From contig NC_080048.1 of the NCBI RefSeq assembly GCF_026212465.1, positions 27,032,606-27,096,605 on the forward strand: a stretch of 64,000 nt of DNA. The letters are read 5' to 3'. Origin of the DNA: Amaranthus tricolor. Lineage: Eukaryota; Streptophyta; Magnoliopsida; Caryophyllales; Amaranthaceae. Positions within the stretch are counted from its first letter, which is position 1; each line of letters starts with the position of its first letter. The notes below the pieces were generated by a model. The model was not told the origin of the DNA. It worked only from the letters and a program-made list of their open reading frames with translations, and searched no databases. Shown here in pieces: positions 24,499 to 38,750 of this stretch. The translations under genes were made by a program, and so were the position numbers.

Positions 24499-26191
24499 CT
24501 ATGAAGGGCTGTGCCCTCTAAACTCTTGCCATTCGGCAAAAAAATCTCTAAGTTCATCCAAATACACATCAACAGCCTGTCTATGAATAGCTTGTACAAA
24601 ACCAAGCTGTCTGACTGTCCTCTTAGGCAAATACACCTCCACGATATCAAAACAGGTGATACCTTCGATATAGGCGGTGCGTGGGTGCTCGTTCAATAAA
24701 GCCCTAGAAGAAGTCATGTACGGAGTCCATTCCACCTGCTTACAAAGAAAATTAACATAAACAACATAATATAAAATTAAAATAATTAGTATAACGATGT
24801 GTGAGGTCATGTACAAAACCTGTGTCTCTATCATGGAGTCTAGTATAATCCTACAGTCTCTCAGTCTGCTCAGCTCACGAATTGGCTTCTGCGGGGACCA
24901 CATCTCCACCCTAGTCTTGTTAGGCATATCAACTTGACGAGGTCTTGGGCGGCAGGATGGGAAGTACTCGTAAATCCATGTCTACAACAGTGTCAAACAA
25001 CCAGCAATAGTTTTGCACCCAGCCCTTGTGGGCATACCCAGTTGGCGATACATGTTAGCCAGCATCACTGCACCCCAACCAATCTTATCCTAATCAGCAG
25101 TCACAGTAAGCATAAGGTGAGGCCACATCCCGACTCTAGTCTTATCCACCAGTAGCGTGGAACCCACTATAGCCATGTAATACATAGTAGTCCGAGTCTC
25201 CAGAGACTGAGAACGGTGGCATAGCTGCAACATTTCACCAATGTTAATGCTCCCGCTGGTGAAGTACCCCTTCTTACGCAGCTCCGACACTGGCTCCCCA
25301 AACAGACCGGCCAGGCCAAGCTTCCACTCACCATCAGTAGGTTCAGCGGGAAGTGAACCGTCAATGCCAACTCCTAAAATACGTTGTACGTCGTGCAACA
25401 TTATGGTCATCTCCCCCCATGGCATGTGGAAGGTGTTGGTATCAGGCTGCCACCTCTCCATAAAGGCCGTAATAAGAGCACTATCAATGTGCTGGTGCAT
25501 TATGTACGGCAGACGACCTAGAGAAGTGGTAGGTAACACCCCGTACAGCTCATCAAACATGTCCTACAGTTTGATGATCGCCTCCAACGTCCTCTTCCTA
25601 GCGCGACAATCCGAAATCGGATGCGTGCGCTCCGATCCCTCAAATATAACCTTTGCTATGTGCCCACCGTAGCTGGGTATTAAACTGGTGTCAACAGGGT
25701 CCCCGGGCTGGGGTGATGTGATCAACCAGTCCATGTCCGCGGACTGTGAGCCCCTCTTTCCCCATAGAGCTGCATCCTCAACCTGGCTGACTCCTACGTG
25801 ATCAGAAGTGCCAACGGTGCTATGCCCTCTATATCCTAAACTGACCGGCATGCCCACTTACGAGCGTCCAATCAACAGGATGACCAACAGACTCATCCTG
25901 ATCGACAGACTCTTCCCGAAAAACAAACTCATCGTAATCAGTATCATCATAACATGAGCCGACCGTATTACTACGCAGGCTAGTCTGGCACTCAAAGCGA
26001 CTACGCACATGGTCTAGGGTACTCGAACGTTGGGCCTGACTATGTCTAGCCGCCTGTTCCTGCCTGGCTCGCCTTGCAGAACCCGTAACCCCCCTTTCAT
26101 GGGGATCCCCTCTCAGTAAACTTGGCGTAGAACTATTGCTGCTCAATAACCCTCTAAAAAAGCCTTTTCTTTTTCCCTGATTTCTAGCCAT
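24499..26191 (-). pseudogene. Plant mobile domain (PMD, MAIN-like) gene of the second MULE
   Basis: It starts at 26191 with MARNQGKRKGFFRG and runs leftward. After a Ser/Arg-rich N-terminus and an acidic DDTDYDEFVF segment comes the PMD core at 25090-25560. That core holds ALITAFMERWQPDTNTFHMP and GEMTIMLHDVQRILGVGIDG, the usual W-P-T-TFH-P-GE-T-TL-DV--I-G pattern. The C-terminal part (24499-24927) has WTPYM, ITCFDIVEVYLP and TVRQLGF, with an intron at about 24738-24820. Two in-frame TAG codons near 25564 and 25091 interrupt it, and the 25829-25857 junction is unclear. PMD proteins act in gene silencing and genome stability in plants, and related copies are carried by Mutator and gypsy elements. 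It is convergent with the transposase gene, with about 240 bp between their ends. Confidence 0.8.
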
Positions 26192-26684
26192 TTACTACAA
26201 TTTTCATAATTTAATAAACTATTAATAAAAAATTAAAAACATAAAAAATACATTAAGTTATATTCATTTTAATTACACTTACAATATTTATTTAATAAAC
26301 ATTTAATTAAATTTAATAAACACTTACAATCATATAAATTATTAACAACTAAAATAATTTACACATATAAACAAATAAACAATTATTATATTAATAAATA
26401 ATTAAACAACTAAATTTAATTAACATCTAAAATAGAATTTTATTAACAATTATTATATTAATAAATAATTAACAACTAAATTTTAATTAATATATTAAAA
26501 AATAATTAAACATTTAAATAAATTATTTAAATTCAAAACTAATTATTATAATAATATTATCATAATATAATAATATATTAAAATAAAAAAATTTATTACA
26601 ACATTTATTAAATAATAATAACTTAAAAATAAACTAAATAAACAAAATGAATTTCAAAATTCAAAAAATAAAAAAAAATTACGA

Positions 26685-26769
26685 GTCGCACAAAAAGTGC
26701 GATTGAACCTAGGAGGAGTTGCATAAAAAGTGCGACTGGACCTAGGTTTAGTCGCACTTTTTGTGCGAA
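26685..26769. repeat. Hairpin array 3: three 19-bp palindromes at 33-bp period
   Basis: The units start at 26685, 26718 and 26751 and have the same sequence family and spacing as array 2 (GTCGCACAAAAAGTGCGA with CCTAGG spacers). The third unit is in the flipped TTTTT orientation and runs directly into copia RNase H coding sequence at about 26769. The array looks truncated there. It lies about 500 bp upstream of the PMD start codon, as array 2 lies at the 5' side of the transposase. Confidence 0.9.
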
Positions 26770-27595
26770 AATATCAGCAAGTAAGGAATAATGGTACCAT
26801 CTTGAATGGCATCTTGCACAAAGTGACAATCAATTTCAATATGTTTGGTGCGTTCATGACACCGATTTTTGAGCAATGTAGAGAGTAGATTGACAATCAA
26901 AAAACAAAGACATTGCTTTTTGGTGATGCACCCCCAAACTACTAAGCAAACCTTTAAGCCACTTAAGTTCACAAGTCACAGCAGCCATAGACCTATACTC
27001 TGCTTCAGCTGACGATATAGAGACTGTAACTTGGTTTTTGGTTTTCCATGAAACAGGAGAATGTCTAAGGAAAACTAGCCAACTCGATAATGACTGATGA
27101 GTAAGAGGACAACTAGCCCAATCTGAATCACACCACCCCCTTAAAGATAGATCATAATTCGAACGAAGAAGAATGCCTTGACCAAGACATCCTTTAAGAT
27201 ATTGAATCACTCGAATAGCAGCATCCCAATGATCACGACGTGGTGCACCAAGAAATTGAGAAAGTATATGTACAGAATAAGCCAAATCAGGTCTTGGTAA
27301 AAGACAGATAAATAAGTCGACCAACTAACCTGCGATACTGCTCACCATTTTTAAGAAGAGGACTAGTTGATATTGCCAGCTTATGATTTTTCTCCATAGG
27401 AAAAAGAATGGGTTTCGAGCAAAGAAAACCCGATTCAACAATGATATCAAGAGCATACTTCATTTGACACAAATTTACAATTTTTGGCTTTGGACTATCA
27501 TGAACTAAAAAAAAAACGACATTAAATCGTGTTGTTACTAAAGTTGAACATGACATTTGCAATGATGGTTCAATCGGAAACAACCAATCTGTCAT
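26770..27595 (-). pseudogene. Ty1/copia RT-RNase H remnant
   Basis: Read on the minus strand, 27287-27595 gives the RT end (MKYALDIIVESG, YRRLVGRLIYLS). After a frameshift, 26854-27320 gives RPDLAYSVHILSQF, RVIQYLKG, WCDSDWASC, SSAEAEYRSMA. The final KHIEIDCHFVQD and LADIFA words run into hairpin array 3. The usual RNase H residues (D of DSDWA, E of AEAEY) are visible. At least two frameshifts are present and no LTR is attached. Confidence 0.8.
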
Positions 27596-28824
27596 TATAA
27601 GGGTAATGTATTGTATAACTGATCACCCAAATTCAACTTAGGTGGTAGCCAAATAAGGGCATTGGAAAAATGAAAACAGAAAGAGGATTTCTTTTAAGGC
27701 ACACGATAAATCTTTCCAAACATAAGAAAATAATGGTATCCAACACAATTACTAATTACATGATGCCAGAAGCCATTCCTAGAAAAGACAGTGAACATTT
27801 CACATGGATGAATAGTGCCATCTCCAACAGAACTTTGTTTTTGCATATTCTATTTCATTGCTACTCGATGCAAAGTTACACATGAGTATGTAGAAAAGCT
27901 AAAAAGACTATAGGCTTGCTATTGGAGACATTAACACAGGCCATTAGAACGTCAAGCTATGGTGAAGTTTAAAAAAAACTTAATAACCATAACCCTGTTA
28001 TGGGCCCATGAAAATACCCCAGGAAAAATATGAGCCATTAAACAAATCAGAAAGACTATAGACCAACAAATTATTTCAAATTGACCATTTTTGTACTACA
28101 ATTTTATCTAATATTCCACTATCCATGGTCTTAATCAAACAAGTACAAGCAGTGAAAACAATTGACAATTCCTAGCTTTGAAATAGATTGCAAGGAATGG
28201 AAAAGCAAGCAATCAGGAGCACTGATGCAGGAATCTTAAATTAACTTCAATATAAAGAAGCTTTATACTCTTTGGTGGTAAGATCATATATAATCTGTTC
28301 TTTCTTTGTGACACTTCCAATTCTTTCCGATAATAATGACTTTCAAGCAATGAAGGAAATTTAAAACCTTTCTATCCACCTCTAACTTTCTCCAGACAAA
28401 CATCATTGCTTTCAAGCAATGAAATATGAATCCTTCTTTTTTTCTGTATTCGATCTAATACTTGCCTCGCAAAAAAATTGCTCCCCTTCACTGTCATTCC
28501 CTCCCCTTGTTCCTATCCTTTAATTTCATTCCATCCTCTCCCCTACTTTCCTAAAGAATGTCCAAACAAGCTGTTAAAACTAACATATGCAAATAAAAAC
28601 ATATGAGACTTCAAGTACAAAGTGGACAAACAAACAGAGGATAAATAAACAGAGGAGTAAAAAGTGCCTTCTAGCTCATCCTCGTTTCTCTCTTAATCTC
28701 AAATGAATCTCTAAAAAGAATAGGATAAGGAAAAAAATAGGAAAAAATGAGAACATTCATAGACCCAACACAATGAAGTTAATTCTTTACAAAACTTTAT
28801 CTAATGTGTTTCATATCAACTCAC
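27596..28824. other. Non-coding stretch, nothing recognised
   Basis: No homology, RNA gene or convincing reading frame was seen. A missing third exon of the V-ATPase G gene would be expected here on the minus strand but was not found. Confidence 0.5.
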
Positions 28825-28925
28825 CTCTGCAAGTTTCCTCTCGAATTCGGCTTCCATTTGCGCACGAAACTCAGAAATCTCCCGCTCAGCCTCTTCTTTT
28901 GCTTGTCTCAGTTTAGCCATCTTGG
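28825..28925 (-). pseudogene. Duplicated exon 2 of V-ATPase subunit G
   Basis: A 101-bp exon ([20 protein letters not shown], then a [12 protein letters not shown] end) has a TATAG acceptor and a GTGAGT donor. It lies in a block of about 260 bp (28754-29015) almost identical to 29847-30109, which includes intron sequence on both sides. Only a few base differences separate the copies, so the duplication is recent. Two copies spliced together would change the phase, because 101 is not a multiple of three. Confidence 0.85.
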
Positions 28926-29049
28926 CTATAAAATAGGAACCAGAAGGCAAAACAATGGAGTCAAAACCAAACCTATTAAACGATGATAGGAAGGGTACTG
29001 AATTGATTAAGAGGCTATAATGTTTAAGTTTGTGTTTAATTTGTGTTGA

Positions 29050-29052
<3 letters not shown>

Positions 29053-29133
<81 letters not shown>

Positions 29134-29267
29134 CGATTTCTCAAATAAATAGGTTCGAATTAAAATGGTTATTTTATTAAAATGTGTGAACCCACGAATG
29201 TGAGTCTTTTAGTTGGGTCTCGCAAGAAAATGAATCGAGATAAAAATAAATAAATAAATAAATAAAC

Positions 29268-29324
<57 letters not shown>

Positions 29325-29325
29325 G
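29053..29325. repeat. (TA)n and (TAA)n microsatellites
   Basis: (TA)n runs at 29053-29128. TAAA repeats and about 20 TAA/ATA triplets follow at 29249-29325. These lie at the start of the roughly 0.8-kb insertion that separates the two V-ATPase exon 2 copies. Confidence 0.9.
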
Positions 29326-29345
29326 CAATAACAAGTATAAAACCC

Positions 29346-29640
29346 GTGAAAACCCTAAACGCTCAAGCGAGCCGTTACTCTCCTCTCATTCTCCTCCTTC
29401 TCCTTCTTTCTCTCTTCTCCTCTGCGCCACCTCCTCACTTTCCTCACCAGCAAGCATTCGCGTCTTCCTCTCCTCGCAAGCAGCAGCAAGGCTGCGTCTT
29501 CCTCTCCTCGCAAGCAGCAGCAAGGCTGCGCTTTTCCTCCCCTTCTGCCGTGAAGGCTGCCGCCACCAACAGCCACGATCCAGCCGCGTGGGTTCTTCAC
29601 AACCATCTAGTCTTCACTCCTTTTCTAATTCCCCTTTGTA
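29346..29640 (+). other. GC-rich piece with a tandem duplication, no gene assigned
   Basis: A CT-rich leader (CTCATTCTCCTCCTTCTCCT) is followed by two copies of a roughly 38-bp unit (TCTTCCTCTCCTCGCAAGCA, then GCAGCAAGGCTGCG). The open frame is hydrophobic-then-Ala/Gln-rich with no family resemblance. It is most likely the 5' part of an inserted element. Confidence 0.4.
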
Positions 29641-29649
29641 AGACATCTC

Positions 29650-29810
29650 ACCTACCTCACATCTGCTTTTAACGACAACAATGCTAGAGCACTAATCCTA
29701 AAAGATAGAGGTTGACTATATGAACCAATTTATCAGCTCCAATGGTTGTCCACATGGATTCTTCTTCTCAATTCATTCTGATTTTCTACCATCTCAAATT
29801 ATAGACCCAA
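29650..29810 (-). mobile_element. RTE LINE 3'-end fragment
   Basis: It matches the 3' end of the LINE at 36590-36740 closely, including ATAGAGGTTGACTATATGAA and CAATGGTTGTCCACATGG. On the minus strand it runs to a GTTGTTGTC-type tail. It is a 5'-truncated LINE copy or a SINE sharing its tail. Confidence 0.65.
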
Positions 29811-29914
29811 CACAATGAAGTTAATTCTTTACAAAACTGAGAACATTCATAGACCCAACACAATGAAGTTAATTCTTTACAAAACTTTATCTAAGGTGTT
29901 TCATATCAACTCAC

Positions 29915-30718
29915 CTCTGCAAGTTTCCTCTGGAATTCGGCTTCCATTTGCGCACGAAACTCAGAAATCTCCCGCTCAACCTCTTCTTTTGCTTGTCTCA
30001 GTTTAGCCATCTTGGCTATAAAAGAGGACCAGAAGGCAAAACATTGGTGTCAAAACCAAACCTATTAAACGATAATAAGAAGGGTACTGAATTGATTAAG
30101 AGGCTATAATGCCCATCTCACAGCCACTAATTAATATAATTCAAGGTAATAAACTAATAATGTCATCTTCAACTGAGAAAAAATGACAAGAGTCACAGCT
30201 ATAAAAAAAACAAACAAACAAAACAAACAAACAAAAAAAACTGACAATAATGGGATTTCACATGTCTTTTTTCTGTGGTTAAATAATTACCCTACCATTA
30301 CTAATCTCTTCATCATATCAAGCAAACTAATAAGAGCACACCCTCATTCATGAATCCCAACTCCCAACAACAATGAATTACATAAGACCACAAAATTTTA
30401 CATGAACAATGCTAGGAAAAAAAGGGAATCCCAACTCCCAGAAACATAAACCTCTAGTTCTGTGCATGGATAAGTGTGCTTCACACAATCAACCCAAGTC
30501 AATTACAAATTATTGGTGATGACAACAATAGTTATTTAAGTTGGTTTATGTTAAAGAAATTAGAGATCCAGGGTTAAACAGCAAAGACATATGCAAAGGA
30601 ACAATACATATATGTGAAATACATACATACCATTTTTGGCTGCATTAACAATGTGTTGTGCTTTTTGCTCCGCAGCCAACAAAAGTTGAATTCCATTATG
30701 TCCTCTGCTTGCTTCCAT
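29915..30718 (-). CDS. VATG: V-type proton ATPase subunit G, exons 1 and 2 only
   Basis: Exon 1 is 30718-30631 (88 nt, starting [20 protein letters not shown] and ending in VNAAKN). Exon 2 is 30015-29915 (101 nt). The donors are GTATGT and GTGAGT, and exon 2 has a TATAG acceptor. Together they encode 63 residues in one frame, the coiled-coil N-terminal half of the peripheral-stalk subunit G. In the V1 sector it pairs with subunit E to hold the catalytic head. Plant subunit G is about 110 residues, so exon 3 is missing. It was not found in the following 3 kb of the minus strand, and MULE and copia sequence lies beyond. Exon 2 has a second copy at 28825-28925. The gene is probably a truncated duplicate, but a very distant exon 3 cannot be excluded. 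Confidence 0.8.
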
Positions 30719-31489
30719 CCTTTACTGAGAAGGCTCATGTTCTGAAAACCACAAAAAATGTTCTTGCAGTAAGAAAAAGCACCGGGTACCAAATAAATTA
30801 GCATCTTCATATAGGTCCTCAAATGTCAAAAGAGCAATTATTTAACATCTAAACTCAAGATTACAAGTAACCTTGTAAATTATAAAAGCGATGAGCATGT
30901 GTAACAATGAAAAATCCTCAAATGAAAACAAAAAAAACTTAATGTATAATTACGCGAGAGGAAATAAACCATGGAAAGAGAAATAACTTGTTACTACTTC
31001 TTCCATCATGAAGACTTTGCTATATTACTTATTCCTCACTTTAAAATTTTGCATTACATGGGTAAAGACCTCACCAATATTTCACTTTTCCTCTCATATA
31101 AGTGTCGAGCCCAAAGAATTGGGTATTGTCTCAGTTGGACTAAATATCACTTTTCCAAGGCAAAGTCATGGGTTCAATTCTCACCTAGCCCTTTCCTTAC
31201 CTTAGCCTACCTAGTATAAACTAAAAATTGTCAAGCCCCACGCCCTAACCTAAAAACATAGAAAATTCACTAGGACATCTATAATAGGCAATTGTAGAAA
31301 ATTTATCGAGACATAGTTAGTGATATTTTTAGCCTCAAAGATATTGAAACTCTTGTTTATCCACATAGCGTAAAAATGCAATAGTAATGCGGTGGTCGTG
31401 CCACCAAATATACGGCCAAAATCATGAGATATTCTTTAAACCAGCTTATAATGTACTTTTACACGTTCGAGACATGGGCAGTATTAGGG

Positions 31490-31860
31490 GTGTTCAAAAA
31501 TATCCGATTTGAAAAACCCGATCCGGAATATTTGCGCAATTTTAATGCTACTGTCTTTACCTTCTTTTCTTCTTCCGTATTCTTGTAATCAAATACCCTT
31601 TCAACGGTTCTTAGCCATTCAAGGAACTCATCTCCATCTAATCTTCCTTCAAATACTGGAATGTCGACTTTAAGATCATCTCCACGGCTTGTTTGCCTAT
31701 TAATTTTAGGACTTTCAGACTCATCATCCCCACCTTCCCTTAGGGTGCGTTTTAGGTGTAGAAACTCTTTAAGTTGGGCTTGTAGATATCTAATGGTGGC
31801 ATTTTGCTCTTCAATAACTCTGCTCAAATCACTTGTTTCTCCTTCACCACTTTGAGACAT
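31490..31860 (-). pseudogene. Ty3/gypsy gag N-terminal fragment
   Basis: It starts MSQSGEGETSDLS, has a predicted coiled coil (VIEEQNATIRYLQAQLKEFL), then the gag core KVDIPVFEGRLDGDEFLEWL and VERVFDYKNTEEEKKVKTVA. The F-G--D---F--WL--VE--F pattern is typical of gypsy gag. Homology stops at about 31545, where an unrelated sequence containing TAGGGGTGTTCAAAAA (a hAT-MITE-like end) takes over. The capsid C-terminal half and all of pol are lost. Confidence 0.8.
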
Positions 31861-31925
31861 GGTGTTTTGCTTTGTGAATGAATGAAATTAAGGCTAGGAG
31901 CGTAGCCTTGGTTCTAATACCAAGA

Positions 31926-33001
31926 TGATATAGGTTGGCTATGCTTTGAACATGGACCAAACTATATGCACACGTATGTTTTGAGGTTTTGAAATTCAGC
32001 AATTAAGCCTGAAAGTTAAAGTTATACTGTAAAATGTTTTTTTTTTTTTTGTGATTTTATGGGTTTTGTAATAAGAAAAATTAAGAAAAGATATGCTGAA
32101 TGAACAACTTGAAAATGGCTGATCCAAGGCTTAATTTGATACAGATTCACCACAAATTAAATCCAAGAGCTCCTAAGAACACATTCAAACTTTAAGCCAA
32201 AAGAATGAAAAGCATAGGAACTTCAACTTACTAAAACCAATCCAAGTTAAAGTAAATTGCAAAGAGAGAACAAAGGAATTTGCTCAAAGGTTGTTTTGTA
32301 TTGAGAATGTTAAAATCATTGTGCCTTACAAGGGAGCAAACAACGTATTTATACTAAAGTATTCAACAATGAGAAAGCATGAGAGTACAAATTTTGAAAG
32401 TGAAAGTACAACCAAAATGGCAATAAAATGCAACAGCTAGTAAAAGCACAAGGAGATTTTTGTTGATTTTTTTGTCTCCAATAGCTAGCTCCATTTGGAT
32501 TTACAAATTATGTCTTCTATCTTCTTGGGATTAGTTGTGGCTGATTTGAAGAAGATATTATCACAAAAATCCACTCAATCTTCTGAATGTATAGCTGTTC
32601 TAAATTAGTTGGTTTTGAGGAATGCAACGGCTTAATTTGTAGAATCTGATTAGTTGGCTTTGATCCATACATTTTAATTGTGTAATGGACGTCCTATGAG
32701 TAAAAATAAATACTAGACTCAATAAAATAAAAATTACAACTCGATTAACTAAACATGAGACATGATTAAGCTTAATCCTAAACCTGGCTTAATCATTTCT
32801 AAGACTTTGTTTCATTACACAAATGACAATGCAAAATAAAGACTCAAGTTAAAGAAGACTCAAATTAAAGAAGATTTAGTTCATGACTACAAAATTAAAA
32901 GACTAGACATTTGGACATTGAATTTGAACATCTTCCATATGATGAATCATGGTATTGATCTGGTTAGATCATGAGAACTAAATGTAGGTGATCCTGCATC
33001 A
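31926..33001 (-). mobile_element. 5' LTR (about 1,076 bp) of the truncated gypsy element
   Basis: On the minus strand it runs from TGATGCAGGATCACC (33001) to TATATCA (31926). Two bases later comes the PBS TTGGTATTAGAAC, an iMet-like site. The gag ATG follows at 31860. The outer end is joined to an RNase H scrap of a LINE, the probable insertion target. Confidence 0.7.
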
Positions 33002-33208
33002 ACCCGCCACCAAAACAGCACCCTTATCATCCCAAATCATAGCCCCCAGACCCCGATAAGTTATAGCAGCCACATTAGCATCCATATTAACCTTTACCAA
33101 GCCAGAGGGAGGAGGAGACCAAGTGTGGAAATGAGGAAAGCGTCTCACAGCAATAATCACTGGGTCATTGGTGTCATTCTTGACCACTGATAGTAACAGG
33201 AAATACAA
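33002..33208 (-). pseudogene. LINE-type RNase H (RVT_3-like) fragment
   Basis: The minus strand encodes HFHTWSPPPSGLVKVNMDA and GLGAMIWDDKGAVLVAG. The W-PP--G--K-N-DA and GLG---RD--G patterns are those of the RNase H-like domain at the end of plant LINE polyproteins. It is cut by the gypsy LTR. Confidence 0.7.
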
Positions 33209-34513
33209 CCAAAACTTAGTATCGGATTAGGAGTCACTTAATTTTGGAAAATAAGTTATTTTGGAATCATTTCTAGAGAAAAAAAAAGCTTTCAAATTTT
33301 CACTACTGGCTAGTCGGTAGAAACTGGAAAAGGATTAAATCCCAAGTCTTAAACAATAAACATCCTGAATTCCTAATTCCTACCTAAAAAAATTCTCCTA
33401 TTCTGCATTCCTGTTTTGCTACTCCTACTGCTCTGTTCTACAATCGTTTGCGTCTGGTCACCTTCCTCTCTATCAATATGTAATACTTTTACTTTGATTT
33501 CAACAATTAATGTGAATGGTATTCATAGTATCACTCTTTCATGTTTGCAAATTGCAATGATTCTGATTTCTAATAGTCTGATTTGACGCTTGATGCAAGC
33601 TGGAAAATAGCGCGGAGCACCGGCACACAGTACACTCGCCATATTCTATATTCAACTCGCATTTTCTTTGTAAACTTGTACTCCTATTTCAAATCTCTTT
33701 AGATTTGAATAGTTATGCATGATTTCTTTTTCTAGGTATATTTTTCTGAATTTTCTATGTCTTTTGAATGAGGATTAATCCATCAATATCTTGTCTGAAA
33801 TTTATTATCCATGTTTTGCTGGTGTATCTTGCTATTGAGACTAGGAGTGGTTAACAGCTAGTGTATTCGCTCTTAGCCTTTTAGTATTGTTTTCACTGCA
33901 GTCCTGCATATAAATTGAGAAAACCTTCAAAACTTAAAAAATTAATATAGCAGTAGCAAACGTGTTTATTTTTGTTTTATTGATATTTAATTTGTGTTTA
34001 AGTTTATGCTAACTATGGTATTTAATTTGCAATTGTTATTTGGAATCAAACATGAGCATTGAATTAGGTGAATTGCTGGTAATTGATTGTTAATAAGTTG
34101 TGAATTTGGTGGAATTTGAGATATGTGGGTTATTTATAGTATTGGTGGCTTGTAAGTTTCTTGGTAGTGCATATTATTGTTACTTTGGGTTGTGAGTTGG
34201 GTATAGAAGTTCTTGTGAATAGTGGTAGTTGCCTATTTGGAATACATAGGACAATTAAACTATTGGTGACTTGTGAATTCGGTCGTTATTGGCGAAAGTG
34301 ACATTGTTTTGAATCTTGATTAAATTATACTAAGATGTTGATTAGGATGTGGTATTATCCAGAGCAAATGAGCTTATTGTTTGTTGTTCGATCTTTGATG
34401 GGAAAGCGGATTATCTTTCCTACCCTCTTCATCCCCATTTATGATGAGAAGAACAATGTGCATGTAGGATGACATATGCTTTTAATGTTGTGAGGTCTGC
34501 ATTGCAACCATCC
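33209..34513. other. Non-coding stretch, nothing recognised
   Basis: AT-rich and without a supported gene. It lies upstream of the transporter gene, which appears to have a 5' UTR intron, but no untranslated exon could be identified with confidence. Confidence 0.4.
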
Positions 34514-36461
34514 TGATCGGGACTTTACGTCCTTCAATAGTAATACCGCAAGTGCACGGCGTAGCGTAGTACGTTGGCAAGTACGGGTCGAATCCACAAG
34601 GAGTGGGGGTTAAGTTTCTTTATCGATTAGTGTGTTCGAAAACGTATAATATGATGTTTGGAGATAGATTTAATCAAAACAAGCAATTAAAAGTACTTAA
34701 TGAAAATAAAACATAAAAGTAAATAAGGATACAATAAACTAAAAGCAAGGATAAAATGATCAATAATCTTAAAGAGGCATAGGCTAAGCTCTCTCACCAA
34801 AGTAGTGTTTACTAAACATTTACCTAAGGTCATGGATATTTTGTTATGCGGAAGAACGTATCATAAGTACTAATGTTCTCTCTCGAGCAACAAAAGTTTC
34901 CTAAGCATACTCAACTACCTATTCTCATGGAGCTAAGCATAATTTAAGACATGAAGCACACATTCAAAATTTCCAATCAAAGCATCTACCTATTCTCATG
35001 GAGATGTCTTAACTTTTAAGCATAGGTTATCGTTAAAAATCGACTCTCGCCCCCTATTCAATGACACTACAACATGATAGCAAAATCCATCTTAAATCAT
35101 AAACGATACAACCAAGCCAAAGGTAAAGAAAGCAATTCAAACTACATACAAGGTGATGATGCCTAGCCTAAGCCAAAATAAACTACTCACTCATACTCAT
35201 TGAAATTGTAGATTGCAAACAAGCCAAGAAATATAGATGAATAAATTAAACTAAAGTATCCTAAAGAGATGGGTGTAATATAAGTTGAAGAACTATAAGC
35301 ATGAATATATGAAACTAAAGGCAAACAATCAAAGATAACTAAGTGATATGAATTGAAAACAATATAAGTAAGGATAGAAGTCACTCTTTTAAGTTCAATC
35401 TAAGGATACACAAGATGATTCGATGATTCAAAGTAATACCTTCCAAAAGCCTCAATAATAGTACATCAATGGTAAAAGAATTCCAAGTTGCAAAATATTA
35501 CAATAAAGGATGAAGTTAAGATTGTATTTGGAAAGTGAAAGTACTTAATTGAATTGAAAGGGAAATTATGCTAACACTAATTCTTAATTGAAATGAAAGC
35601 AAAGCTATGAAGAATACATAGAAATTACTCAAAAATGAAAGGTGAAAACTGAGATGATAGCTCCATCTTCCTCTTCTCTATTTATAGGCTTCAAAAACAA
35701 GTGGGGGTGGTGGTTTCATGATTGCTCCACTACCCCTAAGTTGTAGAAGGGGGGGTGTCACTCCTAATGGATAGGGTAGGGTGGTTGGCAGTCTTGGCAG
35801 CAGCAATTAGAAGCAATAAAATGTAATTGGACCTCGAATGATACTTAAAAAGATCGCAAAAGCTATTGCCGCCCATTTCGCTCGACCCGAGCGGATGCTG
35901 CTCGACCAGTCGAGCCACCATCAGCTCCAACATCTAAAACTTCAAAAATTGGACAGAATGTGAAATTTGGCTCCACTTGACCCGAGCCATCTTGCTCGAT
36001 CATTCAAGCGGATGTCCTGTACTCCTAAATTGAATCCTACTTATGATCAGAAGCTCTGAAAGTTTGAATGTACTTCGCTCGACCCGAGCCAACTTGTTCG
36101 ACCGGTCGAGCGAACTTCAGATATGTAATACTCAGCTTTTGACTCGAGCAATGCTCCTGTGCTGCTCGAGCTACCTTGGCTCAAGCCTATTCTGGTCAAG
36201 TGGAGGCTTCTTTTTGGCTTGTTCTTCTGGCTTGGTTCATGACGTTTCACTTCTTTGAGCCCTTGGTGTTTAGGTGAGCAATGTATGCAACCAAAGGGGC
36301 TAGTTTGTGCTCGGTATTGATGATTAGATCTTGAGATGAAAAAAAACACCAAAGCAACAAAACAAGCGTAAAATCCAATAAACCAATGCAATAACATGTA
36401 GTTTCCTCACGCTAAACAAGCCACTTATAATGGTAAAAATAAAGATAAAATGTAGCTAACA
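34514..36461 (-). mobile_element. Probable solo LTR, 1,948 bp, with palindrome clusters
   Basis: The plus-strand ends TGATCGGGAC and TAGCTAACA give TG...CA termini, flanked by CATCC (34509-34513) and CATCT (36462-36466), a 4/5 match. On the minus strand it starts TGTTAGCTAC and ends near CCGTGCACTTGCGGTATTAC, a word common at the inner ends of some plant LTRs. No PBS or coding sequence is present. At 35879-36190 it carries several palindromes such as CGCTCGACCCGAGCG, GCTCGACCAGTCGAGC and TCGACCGGTCGA. Confidence 0.55.
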
Positions 36462-36589
36462 CATCTCAATCTGGTCAGTGTGGATAATAGGTGAATGATG
36501 TCAAAACTTGTATGATTAGTTGTTGGTAGTGTGTTGGTGATGAAGTTGAGAACTTACCCGCTTCGCATTCTCTTTCCTTGCCTCACATA

Positions 36590-38750
<2,161 letters not shown>

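Noticed and set aside
31486..31545. hAT MITE end (TAGGGGTGTTCAAAAA) at the gag break
   Set aside because: Only one end is visible; no second inverted end or 8-bp TSD was found, so it is mentioned only as a possible cause of the truncation.
34540..34620. tRNA-like box B (GGGTCGAATCC) suggesting a SINE
   Set aside because: No box A at proper spacing and no tail; the sequence lies at the inner end of a TG...CA-bounded LTR-like element.
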